Positions 1-7,517 of a DNA stretch of 7,951 bases are shown here, piece by piece. The notes below the pieces were generated by a model. That model did no database searches, was not told the origin of the DNA, and saw nothing but the letters and a program-made list of their open reading frames with translations. Position 1 is the stretch's first letter. Each line of letters starts with the position of its first letter. The position numbers and the translations under genes are program-made. The DNA is from DATKWS01 sp035529435 (GTDB lineage Bacteria > Krumholzibacteriota > Krumholzibacteriia > Krumholzibacteriales > Krumholzibacteriaceae), in contig DATKWS010000061.1 in NCBI GenBank assembly GCA_035529435.1, positions 1-7,951 on the forward strand. The letters are read 5' to 3'.

Positions 1-320
1 ACGGCATAAATATCAAGCTCACCAAGTGCGGGGGGATTCGGGAAGCGATCCGGATGATCCACACGGCGCGTGCCTGCAAGATGCAGGTCATGCTGGGGTG
101 CACGATCGAGAGCTCAATCGGGATCACCGCGGCGGCGCAGATTTCACCCCTCGTCGATTTCGCCGATCTGGACGGCAACGTCCTCATCACCAACGATCCG
201 GCCGCCGGCGTCAGGACGGTTCGCGGAAAGCTCGTACTTCCCGACGCCCCCGGTCTCGGGATCACGGTGACCGACCGGTCGATACGCGATGCACTGGGCG
301 GACCACCCGGCCTTACGTGA
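1..320 (+). CDS. Dipeptide epimerase (enolase superfamily), C-terminal part, 5' end outside the window
   Basis: This is the C-terminal 105 residues of a probable L-Ala-D/L-Glu (or related dipeptide) epimerase, about the last 30% of a family that is usually 350-370 residues long. The first complete codon is at 3 and the TGA stop is at 318-320. Visible family marks are the GINIKL strand with its Lys at 15-17, which matches the acid/base Lys of the second catalytic half; the KCGGI turn; GCTIESSIGITAAA, with Glu at 108-110; and a DLD motif at 165-173. In characterised Ala-Glu epimerases the DxD motif binds the alpha-ammonium group of the dipeptide, which separates them from muconate cycloisomerases and o-succinylbenzoate synthases. 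The usual role is recycling or breakdown of murein peptides in the cytoplasm. The Mg ligands and the KxK motif lie upstream, outside the window. The exact dipeptide substrate cannot be read from this fragment. The 3' end overlaps the convergent helicase gene by 8 bp. Confidence 0.88.
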   Translation, partial: GINIKLTKCGGIREAIRMIHTARACKMQVMLGCTIESSIGITAAAQISPLVDFADLDGNVLITNDPAAGVRTVRGKLVLPDAPGLGITVTDRSIRDALGGPPGLT

Positions 321-3300
321 GGTGTGTGAGAAGCGCCTCCCTCACCAGCCCTTCCCCCTCCTCGAGAAGCGCACCGTCCACGGCGAGACGCCGGACCTGA
401 TCGGGGCGCACGAAGTAGAAGAGTACGCCGCCCCCGAGCGTGAAACCGAATCGCGCGAGCGCCGTTGCGTAGAGAATACCCTGCGTGCGGTATGTGAGGA
501 ATCGCGCATCGACCTCATCCGCCTCGACGGCATCGGTCTTGTAGTCGAGGGCCGTCCATACGCCATCATGCTCGAACAGCAGGTCGATTCGCCCCTCGAG
601 CAGGTGGCGCGCGGGAGCTCCGGCCGCGATGCCGGGAAGCGACAGGGAGAGCGGCAGTCGGGATCCACCGGTCGCGCGGCCACTCACTGCGGGGCGTGCG
701 CCGGCCCTCTCCCCTCCCCCCCGGCCGGATCGATCTTCGGATACGAGCTCGATTGACAGTGTGAACGGAACTTCCCTGAGAACGCGCCCGCTCCGCGACG
801 CGCGGCGCACCGGATCCGCAGCGATCGCCCTCCTGGCGAGGTTCTCGAGCTCGGTGGCATCGCCGGGGATCCCGTGCTCCGAGGCGGCCGCCGCGGCGAG
901 GGTCGAAATATCCCCCGTTCCCTCCAGGTCGACGGTCTCCATCAGGCGGTGAAACGCGCTCCCGATACCGAGCGCGCGCTCCGCCCCGTTCGCCGCCTTA
1001 CGGCCGGGTCCGGGCACCGCTCCGCGCCGTGCGCCTCCCGTTCTCGAGTCATCGCCGGCGCCCACCGCCTCCTCCGCGGCGGCACGCTCCATCCCCGATG
1101 GCGTAATGACCACCGGGCAGCGCTTGCCCCGTTCGATCATCCCGTCCCGCGCGCTGATCCATTCGTTTTTTCGCCGGGCGGCCCGCTCCCGTTCGTGGCC
1201 GTCGAGGCGCGGGAGCCCGACGAACAACCCGGCTTCACCGCGCAGCGGGGGGAGCTCCGATACCCGCCATGTCTCGACGCCGGCCGGTACACCCGTACCA
1301 CCGGTCCCGTTCCGCGGCGGATCACCGTTCCTCCCGGCCCCATCGCCGGAAGCCACGCTCCCCGCCGTATCACTCCCCCCGGCGCCATGACATCCTCCGG
1401 GCAGATGCGGGTCGATCAACTCAAAGAAACTCCCACGCCGCTCCACCCGCGGCACGACGAGGATATCCCCCGCCCTCGTTGCGGCCACATAGAGCAGTCT
1501 CGCCACCTCGGCCTCGTCCCGCTCCCTTTCCCGCTCCTTGAGCGTCTCGAAATCGCTCGTTTTCAGCTCGCTTCCGAGCTTGAAGGCGAGGCGCGCGCCG
1601 CGTTCGAGAATGATGCCGGAAGATCGCGTCCTGCGTTGCACGAGATTGGCCATGATCACGACGGGAAACTGGAGGCCCTTCGATTTGTGAATCGTAATGA
1701 GCCGCACCGCATCCTCGCTCTCGTCAACTACGGGTGATTCGCTCTCGACGGCGCCGAGCATCTCCTGCCGCCGGAACCACTCGGCGAATCGCCGGTACGA
1801 GTGCGCACCGCCCTCGAATGCCCGTGCGATCTGCACGGCTTTTTCGATATTGAGCAGCCGCTGCTCTCCGTGCGTCCGCAGCACGGACAGCTCACGGTAT
1901 CCCGTGCGGCGGAGCAATCGTCTGAGGGTGCCGGCCGGGCCGTGCTCGTTCCGGCGCCGGTGCAGTTCCGCGAGTAGATCGAACGCTGCGGCGATATCCG
2001 CGAAGCGGCCGTCACGAGGCGGCCCGCCGTCGAGGTACCGCAGACGGCCGCCCGAGCGTACGTACAGAAATATCTCCTCGTCGCTGAATCCGAACAGGGG
2101 TGAACGGAGCGTTGCGACGAGTGAGAGCGAATCCCACGGATCCTCCACCGACCACAGCGCCGCGGCGAGGTCGCGAACCTCCTGGCGTGTGTAGTATAAT
2201 TTTCCACCCTCGACGATATAGGGAATTCCCTCGGCACGGATCGGATCCTCGTAAAAATCGATGCCGGTCGTGCCGGGATACAGAACGGCGATATCCCCGT
2301 ACCGCACACGGTGCTGTGTGCCCCGCTCCGCATCGCCCACCGCCCGTCCCTCCGCTACGAGCCTCCGTATCGCCCGCACGATCGCCTCCCCCTCATGCCT
2401 CCGCACCTCGCCGACAGCGGCATCCGCCGCCGGCATCTCGAGATCGAGCTGTATGACGGCCGGACCACCGCCGGTGCGATGGGGATGGATCGGTTCGTAG
2501 GAAGGCTGGAAACGCCCCTTCGCGGGCTTTTGAATAATCACCGAGAAGGCCCCGTTCACCCACCCGGTGATCCCCGGCACCGACCTGAAATTCTGCACGA
2601 TCTTCAGGTGTGAACCGGTACGCGACAGCAGCTCCTTGACCTCCTCGTAGATCTCGACATCGGCCCTTCTGAACCGGTAGATACTCTGCTTGGGATCGCC
2701 GACGACGAAGAGCTTTCCCTGTTCGATCGCGGCGGCGCCGGATGTGCGTTCACCACCGGCGAGCATCAGGATGATCTCGGCCTGCAGAGGATCCGTGTCC
2801 TGAAACTCGTCCACGAGGATGTAACGGTATCGGCGCCTGAGAGACTGCAGCGCGCTCTCATCCCGCAGGAGGATCCGCGTTCGGATCAGGAGATCATCGA
2901 AGTCGAGCACACCGTCCGCCGCCTTGCGCTCATCGACGAAACCGGTGAATGCCTCGAGCCAGACCCGGAGAGCATCCCGCAGCTTGTCCGCGACCCGGCC
3001 CCGGTACTCCTCGAGTACCTGCCGTACCTCACGGATGAGCCGTTTCTGCTCCGCGCACGTATCGTCCGGACTCCAGTTGCTCTTGTTCCCCGCGTTGAGC
3101 CTGGGCGGGGATACCGAAACGAGAAAATCTTCCAGTTCCCCATCCTCGAGGTCCTCCATGCCATCCAGCGCGGCGCCGAAATCATTGATCACCCGGTACC
3201 CCGGATCGCTCTCGTCCGTGCAGTGAGCCCCGGCCAGGGCCGTAAGCGCACCGGCCCGCGCCACGAGCCCGCTTCGCAACGCGACGGCTCCACTGAAGTC

Positions 3301-4071
3301 ATCGAGTATGGCGGCGACATCGAGATCTGCGCTCCCGGGACGAACGGCACCGGCCGGGGGAACACCGTGCCCGGACCGGACACTCCCCGGGCCGTCCCGA
3401 CCGGGTGCAGGCCCCCCGCCACCGCCATCCGCCCAACGATCCATCCCGGGAATGCCGGAGACGTACCGTTCACCGCGCCGTTCATACATACCGATGGCGA
3501 CATCCCGTACCTGATCGATCCCCACACCGAACAGCATGAAACGCCTGAGCAGCGAATCGAACGGTGGGGACACCCGCTCGAGGAACGCTTCCCAGCACTC
3601 TTCGATACACAGCGATCCCTCGAGGGCGTCGAGCTGCACGAACAACGGGTCGATACCGGCCTCGATCGGATGTTCCCGCAGAATGGCCGAGGCAAACGAA
3701 TGTATCGTCGATATCGGCGCACGCTCGAGATCGTCCCGCGCCGCCGTCAAGCGCTCGCGTTCCACGTCATCGATCGCCTCACCGCCGAGCAGGGCTTCGA
3801 TCTCCTCCCGGAGGCGTATCTTCATCTCTCCCGCTGCCTTCTCGGTGAAGGTAATGGCGACCACCTGTGTGCAGCGGGCTTTTCCCGTGCGAATTATCTC
3901 GAGAAAGCGGTCGATGAGAAGTTTCGTCTTGCCCGTTCCCGCCCCCGCCTCGACGCAGAGGGATTCGCTGAAATCATGAATGGCGCGCAACCGGTCCGCG
4001 GCATCGACGAGGGGCTGCCGCCGGTCCTTTCCGGTGGGCGCTGTGTCGTTTCCGCCGCGTTTTCCGCTCAC
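313..4071 (-). CDS. addA: AddA-type UvrD-family helicase with C-terminal PD-(D/E)XK nuclease
   Basis: This 1252-residue protein should be the motor and nuclease subunit of an AddAB complex, which unwinds and resects double-strand DNA ends to load RecA. The SF1A motifs are all present in order: Walker A GAGTGKT (43-49), Ia AITFTEKAAGEM (72-83), TIHSFA (122-127), DFDDLL (390-395), motif II VDEFQDTD (420-427), III VGDPKQSIYRFR (457-468), IV QNFRS (493-497), V LITIHKSKGLQFP (791-803) and VI LLYVAATRA (859-867). The C-terminal nuclease keeps GSAFH (His1041), EGRID (Asp1163), LDYKT (Asp1176, Lys1178) and YRTQ (Gln1197), so it should be active. Length is close to Bacillus AddA. The start is a GTG at 4069-4071, placed 9 nt after GGAG. 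The next in-frame codon block upstream runs only to the stop of the addB-like gene. Gly/Arg/Pro-rich stretches at about residues 213-249, 890-932, 1002-1031 and 1113-1140 look like disordered insertions. The closest alternatives are RecB or a stand-alone UvrD-nuclease, but the AddB neighbour favours AddA. Confidence 0.93.
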   Translation of the reverse strand: MSGKRGGNDTAPTGKDRRQPLVDAADRLRAIHDFSESLCVEAGAGTGKTKLLIDRFLEIIRTGKARCTQVVAITFTEKAAGEMKIRLREEIEALLGGEAIDDVERERLTAARDDLERAPISTIHSFASAILREHPIEAGIDPLFVQLDALEGSLCIEECWEAFLERVSPPFDSLLRRFMLFGVGIDQVRDVAIGMYERRGERYVSGIPGMDRWADGGGGGPAPGRDGPGSVRSGHGVPPAGAVRPGSADLDVAAILDDFSGAVALRSGLVARAGALTALAGAHCTDESDPGYRVINDFGAALDGMEDLEDGELEDFLVSVSPPRLNAGNKSNWSPDDTCAEQKRLIREVRQVLEEYRGRVADKLRDALRVWLEAFTGFVDERKAADGVLDFDDLLIRTRILLRDESALQSLRRRYRYILVDEFQDTDPLQAEIILMLAGGERTSGAAAIEQGKLFVVGDPKQSIYRFRRADVEIYEEVKELLSRTGSHLKIVQNFRSVPGITGWVNGAFSVIIQKPAKGRFQPSYEPIHPHRTGGGPAVIQLDLEMPAADAAVGEVRRHEGEAIVRAIRRLVAEGRAVGDAERGTQHRVRYGDIAVLYPGTTGIDFYEDPIRAEGIPYIVEGGKLYYTRQEVRDLAAALWSVEDPWDSLSLVATLRSPLFGFSDEEIFLYVRSGGRLRYLDGGPPRDGRFADIAAAFDLLAELHRRRNEHGPAGTLRRLLRRTGYRELSVLRTHGEQRLLNIEKAVQIARAFEGGAHSYRRFAEWFRRQEMLGAVESESPVVDESEDAVRLITIHKSKGLQFPVVIMANLVQRRTRSSGIILERGARLAFKLGSELKTSDFETLKERERERDEAEVARLLYVAATRAGDILVVPRVERRGSFFELIDPHLPGGCHGAGGSDTAGSVASGDGAGRNGDPPRNGTGGTGVPAGVETWRVSELPPLRGEAGLFVGLPRLDGHERERAARRKNEWISARDGMIERGKRCPVVITPSGMERAAAEEAVGAGDDSRTGGARRGAVPGPGRKAANGAERALGIGSAFHRLMETVDLEGTGDISTLAAAAASEHGIPGDATELENLARRAIAADPVRRASRSGRVLREVPFTLSIELVSEDRSGRGGGERAGARPAVSGRATGGSRLPLSLSLPGIAAGAPARHLLEGRIDLLFEHDGVWTALDYKTDAVEADEVDARFLTYRTQGILYATALARFGFTLGGGVLFYFVRPDQVRRLAVDGALLEEGEGLVREALLTHLT

Positions 4072-4080
4072 TTCCGGTTT

Positions 4081-4084
4081 CTCC
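4081..4084 (-). promoter_or_regulatory. Ribosome binding site of the addA-like gene
   Basis: GGAG on the minus strand lies 9 nt before the GTG at 4069-4071, inside the 33-nt gap after the addB-like stop codon. It supports the GTG start, because no ATG lies nearby in this frame. The site suggests the downstream gene has its own initiation signal rather than depending only on translational coupling. Confidence 0.6.
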
Positions 4085-4104
4085 GTTTCCGCTCCACCGC
4101 TCGA

Positions 4105-7100
4105 TCAACCTTCACGTGCCGGTTCGCGGGCCTCGAGATACTCCCTGCACCGCTCGTCATTCGCCGCTTTTCTCTCGAAGATCCGCGCCGAACCCGACGG
4201 GCAGGCGCTGCGAACCGCGCAGTAAGAGCATCGATCGGACCCCGGCACCGCACAGAAGATCCCGCCTTCGATGCCATGCGTGATCGCATCGAGTATCCGC
4301 GCAAGGGCCGGCTCCCCTTCGGACCATGTCTCACCCGCGTAGGAGATGCGGTGCTTTCCCCGTCCCGAACCTATTCTCCAGTACTGCGCGATACCAGCAG
4401 CCACCGGCCGATCGAGCAGTTTCGAAGCCGCCAGCAGGTAGATGGGAAGCTGCAGCGTCGTTCCTCCACCCAGCTCCTGATCCTTGAAACGATCGAGGCT
4501 CCCCGTCTTGTAATCGATCACCCGGAATCGCGCTCCCTCACCCAGATCGATACGGTCGATACGGCCGTGAAAATGAACCATTCGATCCGCGCATGCGAAT
4601 GAAACGTCCGCGGCCCTGCTGCGAACACCGAACGACTTCTCGAAAAATGCCGGGCGGTAGTCCGTTTCATCCACGCACTCCTCCCCGACGAGCTGCATGA
4701 TCGCGTTTGATATCACCCGCCGCTCCATCTCCCAGAATACGGGCAATCCGACGGGCTCGTGCTTCGGATAATCGTCGAGAAAGCGGTTCGTGATCATTCC
4801 GGTCAATGCCGCCGCTTCCGCGCACGCGCCCTCCCCGAGCGGCAGAAGATTCTCCTTCCGAAATGCATCGTACAGACGTGCGAGTATCGCGTGCACGATG
4901 TTTCCCCGCTGGAGCGGTGTGATGGACAGCGCCCGCTCCGGTTCCTCGAGAAACGCCACACCGAGCATATGCCCGAGGAAGTAACTGAAGGGGCAGCCCG
5001 CGTACGCCTCCAGCGATGTCGGCGAGAAGCTCCATCCGCGCGAATCGAGCAGGTCGGAGAGTTCACGAAGCGCCGCGCGCGAGGAGAACACGCCGTCGTA
5101 CGGCGTGAACCGGCGCGTTCCCCAGCGGGCCCTGACCAGTGCGATCCCCCTCTCGAGAAATCTATTCGGTGCGAGTGAGCCGGCGCCGTTTTTCACGCCG
5201 AACGCCTGTTGGAGATCGTACTCCGCCTCGCTCGCCGGGTGACAGGGCGCCGCACCATCCTCGCCGGAGGTCTGCCAGCGCACCGGCATCGCCCGGTCCC
5301 GGAGGGGCTCATCCGCGGGAGGCCCGAGCAGGCGCAGGTACGACGAGGGGATCAGCGCCTTGCCCGTTCCGGCCTCGTACCGCGGGTACGAGCACACGAG
5401 CGTCTCCCCCGCCGCGTCGGTAGCGAGCCTGAACATGAGCTTCTCTTCCTCGAGGCGATCCATCCGGGCCGGCAGGGAGATGAGCCCGCCGCTGAGATGC
5501 CGCAGCGCCGAACGTTCCTCGTCCCGTAGGAACGGATCCTGCCGAACGACGCCGGGCAGGGTGCGCTCGATCAGGCCGGGAATGAAAACGACCCTGAAGG
5601 TGATGCCGCGCGCCTCTCCGATCGTCAAGAGATTGACGCCGGTGCTTCCCAGATGTCCGAGACTCCCCCCGAGACCCTGGAGGGCCGTTTCGAAGATATA
5701 TGCGAACATGTCGTACGCCGCGGGGCTGGAAAAGCGATCGAGCTCACCGAGCTGATCGATGACGGCACGGACACGCTCACGATCCTCAGAGGGGGTGAAA
5801 AGTTCCGTTATCAAAAAAGAGAACGTGTGCGCGTATTCTCGCCACGTCGCCTCCCGTTCGAACACCGCCCGGGCCGCCGCGAGACGTTCCAGAACGCCGC
5901 CCACCAGCCGGGCCGCGTCCGCGCGCCTGAGCGACTCGTCGTCCCCGCCGCCGCCCTGCTCCAGCATCTCGACCAACCGGCGATTCTCCTCGACCCATCC
6001 GCCCGCACCGGATACACCGGCCTCGGCGCTCATTCTCGCCCAGAGAGAGAAAAAATCGTCATCGTCCGAATGTCCCGCAAGCGGTGCGGTGACGAGGAAC
6101 TCCGTGAGCGCGCGCCGGACGATCCGGCCGCCGAGCAGCCCGAGCAGGCGCAACGCGCCGCTGAACGGCGCCCGGCCATCCGCCCCGGCCCCCTCCCTCG
6201 TGAAGCAGGGAATGCACGCATCGTCGAGCGCCTCCACGATGAGCGTCCGGTACGGATCCACGGCGGGAAGGAGTACTCCCGCCTCCCCGAAATGCAACCC
6301 CCTGTCGCGTGCAAACGCCAATACCCGCCTGACGATTCCCCCCGCTTCCTCCTCCTCGCCGGGAGCGCTGAAAACAATCCGTTCGGGAGCACATCGGTCG
6401 CTCCCGGCATGATCGACACGCTCGACGGTAAAACCGCTCCGCTCAATCCGCGCCATCGTCCGTGCTGCGAAGCGGTGCGATGCATCGCCGCACCAGGGCA
6501 CAAACAGTACTACGCCCGGACCGGCTGCGATCGCCTCGATCAACCGCCATTGCATCTCGTTGAAATCGTAGAAGCCGTAGATGAGCAGGGGACCTCCCAT
6601 CCGGCCGGTATCGCACTCCTCTACGGCGCGCAAGAACCGGGAATGGGTATCATCCCCATACTCATTCAGCCGCCGCCGGTATCGGGCGTACAGGTGAAGA
6701 ATATCCCCCGCACGCTCGCTGATACCCGTACCGGTGTCCCGGCCGCGCATGATTCGATGCACGAGCGCGGGGGTGCACCCGCCCTCGGCGAGATCGTCGA
6801 ACGTCTCGAGCAGGGATGCGGCGAATCCCCTCGTTTTAGCGGCCTCACGGAGGGAGGAGGGCACGTCCGCGGAGAGAATGTCGGAAATGACGACACGCTC
6901 CGCCAGCGGGAGCAACCGCCCCACCGAGCCCTCTCCCGTACCGGCCTGGAGAGATGCGGCGAGATCGACAAAGGTGAGAAAATGAACGTTGAACAGGCCG
7001 CCGAGCGTCCCGGCCAGCCTTCTTTTCAGATGAATGCCGAGGAGGTTCGAACCGACGAGCACGTCGACGCGCGCGAAGGGATCATGACGCCCGATCCGCT

Positions 7101-7167
7101 CGATCTCATGCCGAATGGCGCCCTCCAGCTCCGGAAAGCTGCCCGCCGTTATCACCCTACCGCTCAT
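4105..7167 (-). CDS. addB: AddB-type subunit: inactivated helicase fold plus iron-sulfur PD-(D/E)XK nuclease
   Basis: This 1020-residue protein should be the partner of the AddA-type subunit. The helicase-like region lacks working motifs. The motif I position reads LVGSNLLGIHLKRRL (37-51) with no GKT. The motif II position reads IYGFYDFNEMQ (196-206) instead of DExQD. The motif VI region, EEKLMFRLATDAAG (574-587), has no TRA arginine finger. The GEARGITFRVVFIPGL block (517-532) is typical of AddB and RecC-like proteins. The nuclease part begins with SPTSLEAYAGCPFSYF (715-730) and continues with His759, GRID (Asp871), VIDYKT (Asp885, Lys887) and LQLP (Gln906). Cys725, Cys980, Cys983 and Cys989 form the C...C-x2-C-x5-C iron-sulfur staple known in AddB. 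I chose the ATG at 7165-7167 because GAAAGG stands 6 nt upstream and family-like sequence begins there. The frame stays open to 7410, but that end lies within a terminator stem. An ATG at 7258-7260 would add 31 poorly conserved-looking residues. The gene lies 33 nt before the addA-like gene, in the addB-addA order of Bacillus. It is shorter than Bacillus AddB. Confidence 0.88.
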   Translation of the reverse strand: MSGRVITAGSFPELEGAIRHEIERIGRHDPFARVDVLVGSNLLGIHLKRRLAGTLGGLFNVHFLTFVDLAASLQAGTGEGSVGRLLPLAERVVISDILSADVPSSLREAAKTRGFAASLLETFDDLAEGGCTPALVHRIMRGRDTGTGISERAGDILHLYARYRRRLNEYGDDTHSRFLRAVEECDTGRMGGPLLIYGFYDFNEMQWRLIEAIAAGPGVVLFVPWCGDASHRFAARTMARIERSGFTVERVDHAGSDRCAPERIVFSAPGEEEEAGGIVRRVLAFARDRGLHFGEAGVLLPAVDPYRTLIVEALDDACIPCFTREGAGADGRAPFSGALRLLGLLGGRIVRRALTEFLVTAPLAGHSDDDDFFSLWARMSAEAGVSGAGGWVEENRRLVEMLEQGGGGDDESLRRADAARLVGGVLERLAAARAVFEREATWREYAHTFSFLITELFTPSEDRERVRAVIDQLGELDRFSSPAAYDMFAYIFETALQGLGGSLGHLGSTGVNLLTIGEARGITFRVVFIPGLIERTLPGVVRQDPFLRDEERSALRHLSGGLISLPARMDRLEEEKLMFRLATDAAGETLVCSYPRYEAGTGKALIPSSYLRLLGPPADEPLRDRAMPVRWQTSGEDGAAPCHPASEAEYDLQQAFGVKNGAGSLAPNRFLERGIALVRARWGTRRFTPYDGVFSSRAALRELSDLLDSRGWSFSPTSLEAYAGCPFSYFLGHMLGVAFLEEPERALSITPLQRGNIVHAILARLYDAFRKENLLPLGEGACAEAAALTGMITNRFLDDYPKHEPVGLPVFWEMERRVISNAIMQLVGEECVDETDYRPAFFEKSFGVRSRAADVSFACADRMVHFHGRIDRIDLGEGARFRVIDYKTGSLDRFKDQELGGGTTLQLPIYLLAASKLLDRPVAAGIAQYWRIGSGRGKHRISYAGETWSEGEPALARILDAITHGIEGGIFCAVPGSDRCSYCAVRSACPSGSARIFERKAANDERCREYLEAREPAREG

Positions 7168-7173
7168 TGTGAG

Positions 7174-7179
7174 CCTTTC
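7174..7179 (-). promoter_or_regulatory. Ribosome binding site of the addB-like gene
   Basis: GAAAGG on the minus strand ends 6 nt before the ATG at 7165-7167. This decides the start of the addB-like gene. The in-frame ATG at 7258-7260 has only a GGAAGGA about 12 nt away, which is a less favourable spacing. Confidence 0.65.
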
Positions 7180-7337
7180 ATCCTGCACACACGGTAACAC
7201 GGACACCTGTACGCCGCTATCGGGGATGCCGCCGGGCGTCCCCGGAACGGCCGTCGGCATGATACCAGAAGATCCTTCCGAATAGAAGTGCACAAAGGGC
7301 CGGAAATACACCACCCCGGAACGGAGCACACCGGATG

Positions 7338-7352
7338 GAACAATCGAACAAT
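7338..7352 (-). repeat. Tandem ATTGTTC repeat just downstream of the terminator
   Basis: On the minus strand ATTGTTC occurs twice with an 8-bp period (7346-7352 and 7338-7344). A third copy lies inverted on the plus strand at 7421-7427. With its flanks this gives a perfect 10-bp inverted repeat, 7337-7346 against 7419-7428, that brackets the terminator. The tandem pair stands at the upstream end of the addBA leader, where an operator could be, but nothing in the sequence identifies a binding protein and chance is possible. Confidence 0.35.
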
Positions 7353-7368
7353 ACACGAGCGGCGTATC

Positions 7369-7406
7369 GAAAAGAAAGCCGGTGCGGGAGTGAATCCCGC
7401 ACCGGC
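7369..7406 (-). terminator. Intrinsic (Rho-independent) terminator of the surface-protein gene
   Basis: The arms GCCGGTGCGGGA (7378-7389) and TCCCGCACCGGC (7395-7406) are perfect 12-bp inverted repeats with a 5-nt loop. On the minus strand the stem is followed directly by TTTCTTTTC (7377 to 7369). On the plus strand no T-run follows, so the signal acts in the minus direction only. It lies about 112 nt after the TAG of the surface-protein gene and insulates the downstream addBA genes from it. Confidence 0.9.
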
Positions 7407-7414
7407 ACACCTTC

Positions 7415-7437
7415 GAGGCGATTGTTCCTTTCGCCTC
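7415..7437 (-). other. Small hairpin in the 3' untranslated region of the surface-protein gene
   Basis: GAGGCGA (7415-7421) and TCGCCTC (7431-7437) can pair as a perfect 7-bp stem with a 9-nt loop. It stands immediately before the main terminator in the minus direction and has no T-run of its own. It may only add 3'-end structure. One arm overlaps the third ATTGTTC copy. Confidence 0.4.
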
Positions 7438-7517
7438 CGTTGCTCCCCTCCTCGCGTCGCGTTTCCACGCGCCTCACGGCAATGGGATGCACCGCGAGAG
7501 AGCGAGAGCGCTCACTT

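Larger units (their letters stand above)
7168..7517. other. Intergenic region between the surface-protein gene and addBA
   Basis: This 350-bp stretch holds no supported gene. Its left part (7168-7368) is the leader of the addB-like gene. Transcription of addBA must start there or in the terminator area, but I see no convincing -35/-10 pair. Its right part (7407-7517) is the 3' untranslated region of the surface-protein gene. There it has small hairpins at 7415-7437 and 7458-7471, the latter a 5-bp stem with a GGAA loop on the minus strand, before the strong terminator. The short reading frames here overlap the terminator and show no recognisable protein features. Confidence 0.6.

Noticed and set aside
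272..281. Palindrome CGACCGGTCG near the end of the epimerase gene
   Set aside because: It is a short GC-rich palindrome within coding sequence, with no loop and no T-run, so it does not act as a terminator and is expected by chance at this composition.
3223..4602. A 459-codon open frame on the plus strand spanning the addA/addB junction
   Set aside because: It lies antisense to conserved helicase motifs and to the iron-sulfur nuclease, has no family resemblance, and no supported start. It is a compositional shadow.
5653..7197. A 514-codon open frame on the plus strand opposite the addB-like gene
   Set aside because: Its translation is Arg/Pro-rich with no recognisable domain, and the opposite strand encodes clear AddB and nuclease motifs across the same bases. 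Long antisense frames are expected in GC-rich coding DNA.
7259..7306. Possible addBA promoters: TATCAT at 7259-7264 and TATTCG at 7279-7284 (minus)
   Set aside because: TATCAT is a good -10 match, but the hexamer 17 nt upstream (TTCTAT) matches the -35 consensus at only two positions. TATTCG with TTTCCG is weak in both boxes. Neither can be told from chance.
7168..7410. Extension of the addB-like protein to a GTG at 7410
   Set aside because: The extension would start inside the terminator region, has no family-like sequence, and the ATG at 7167 has a well-spaced GAAAGG site.
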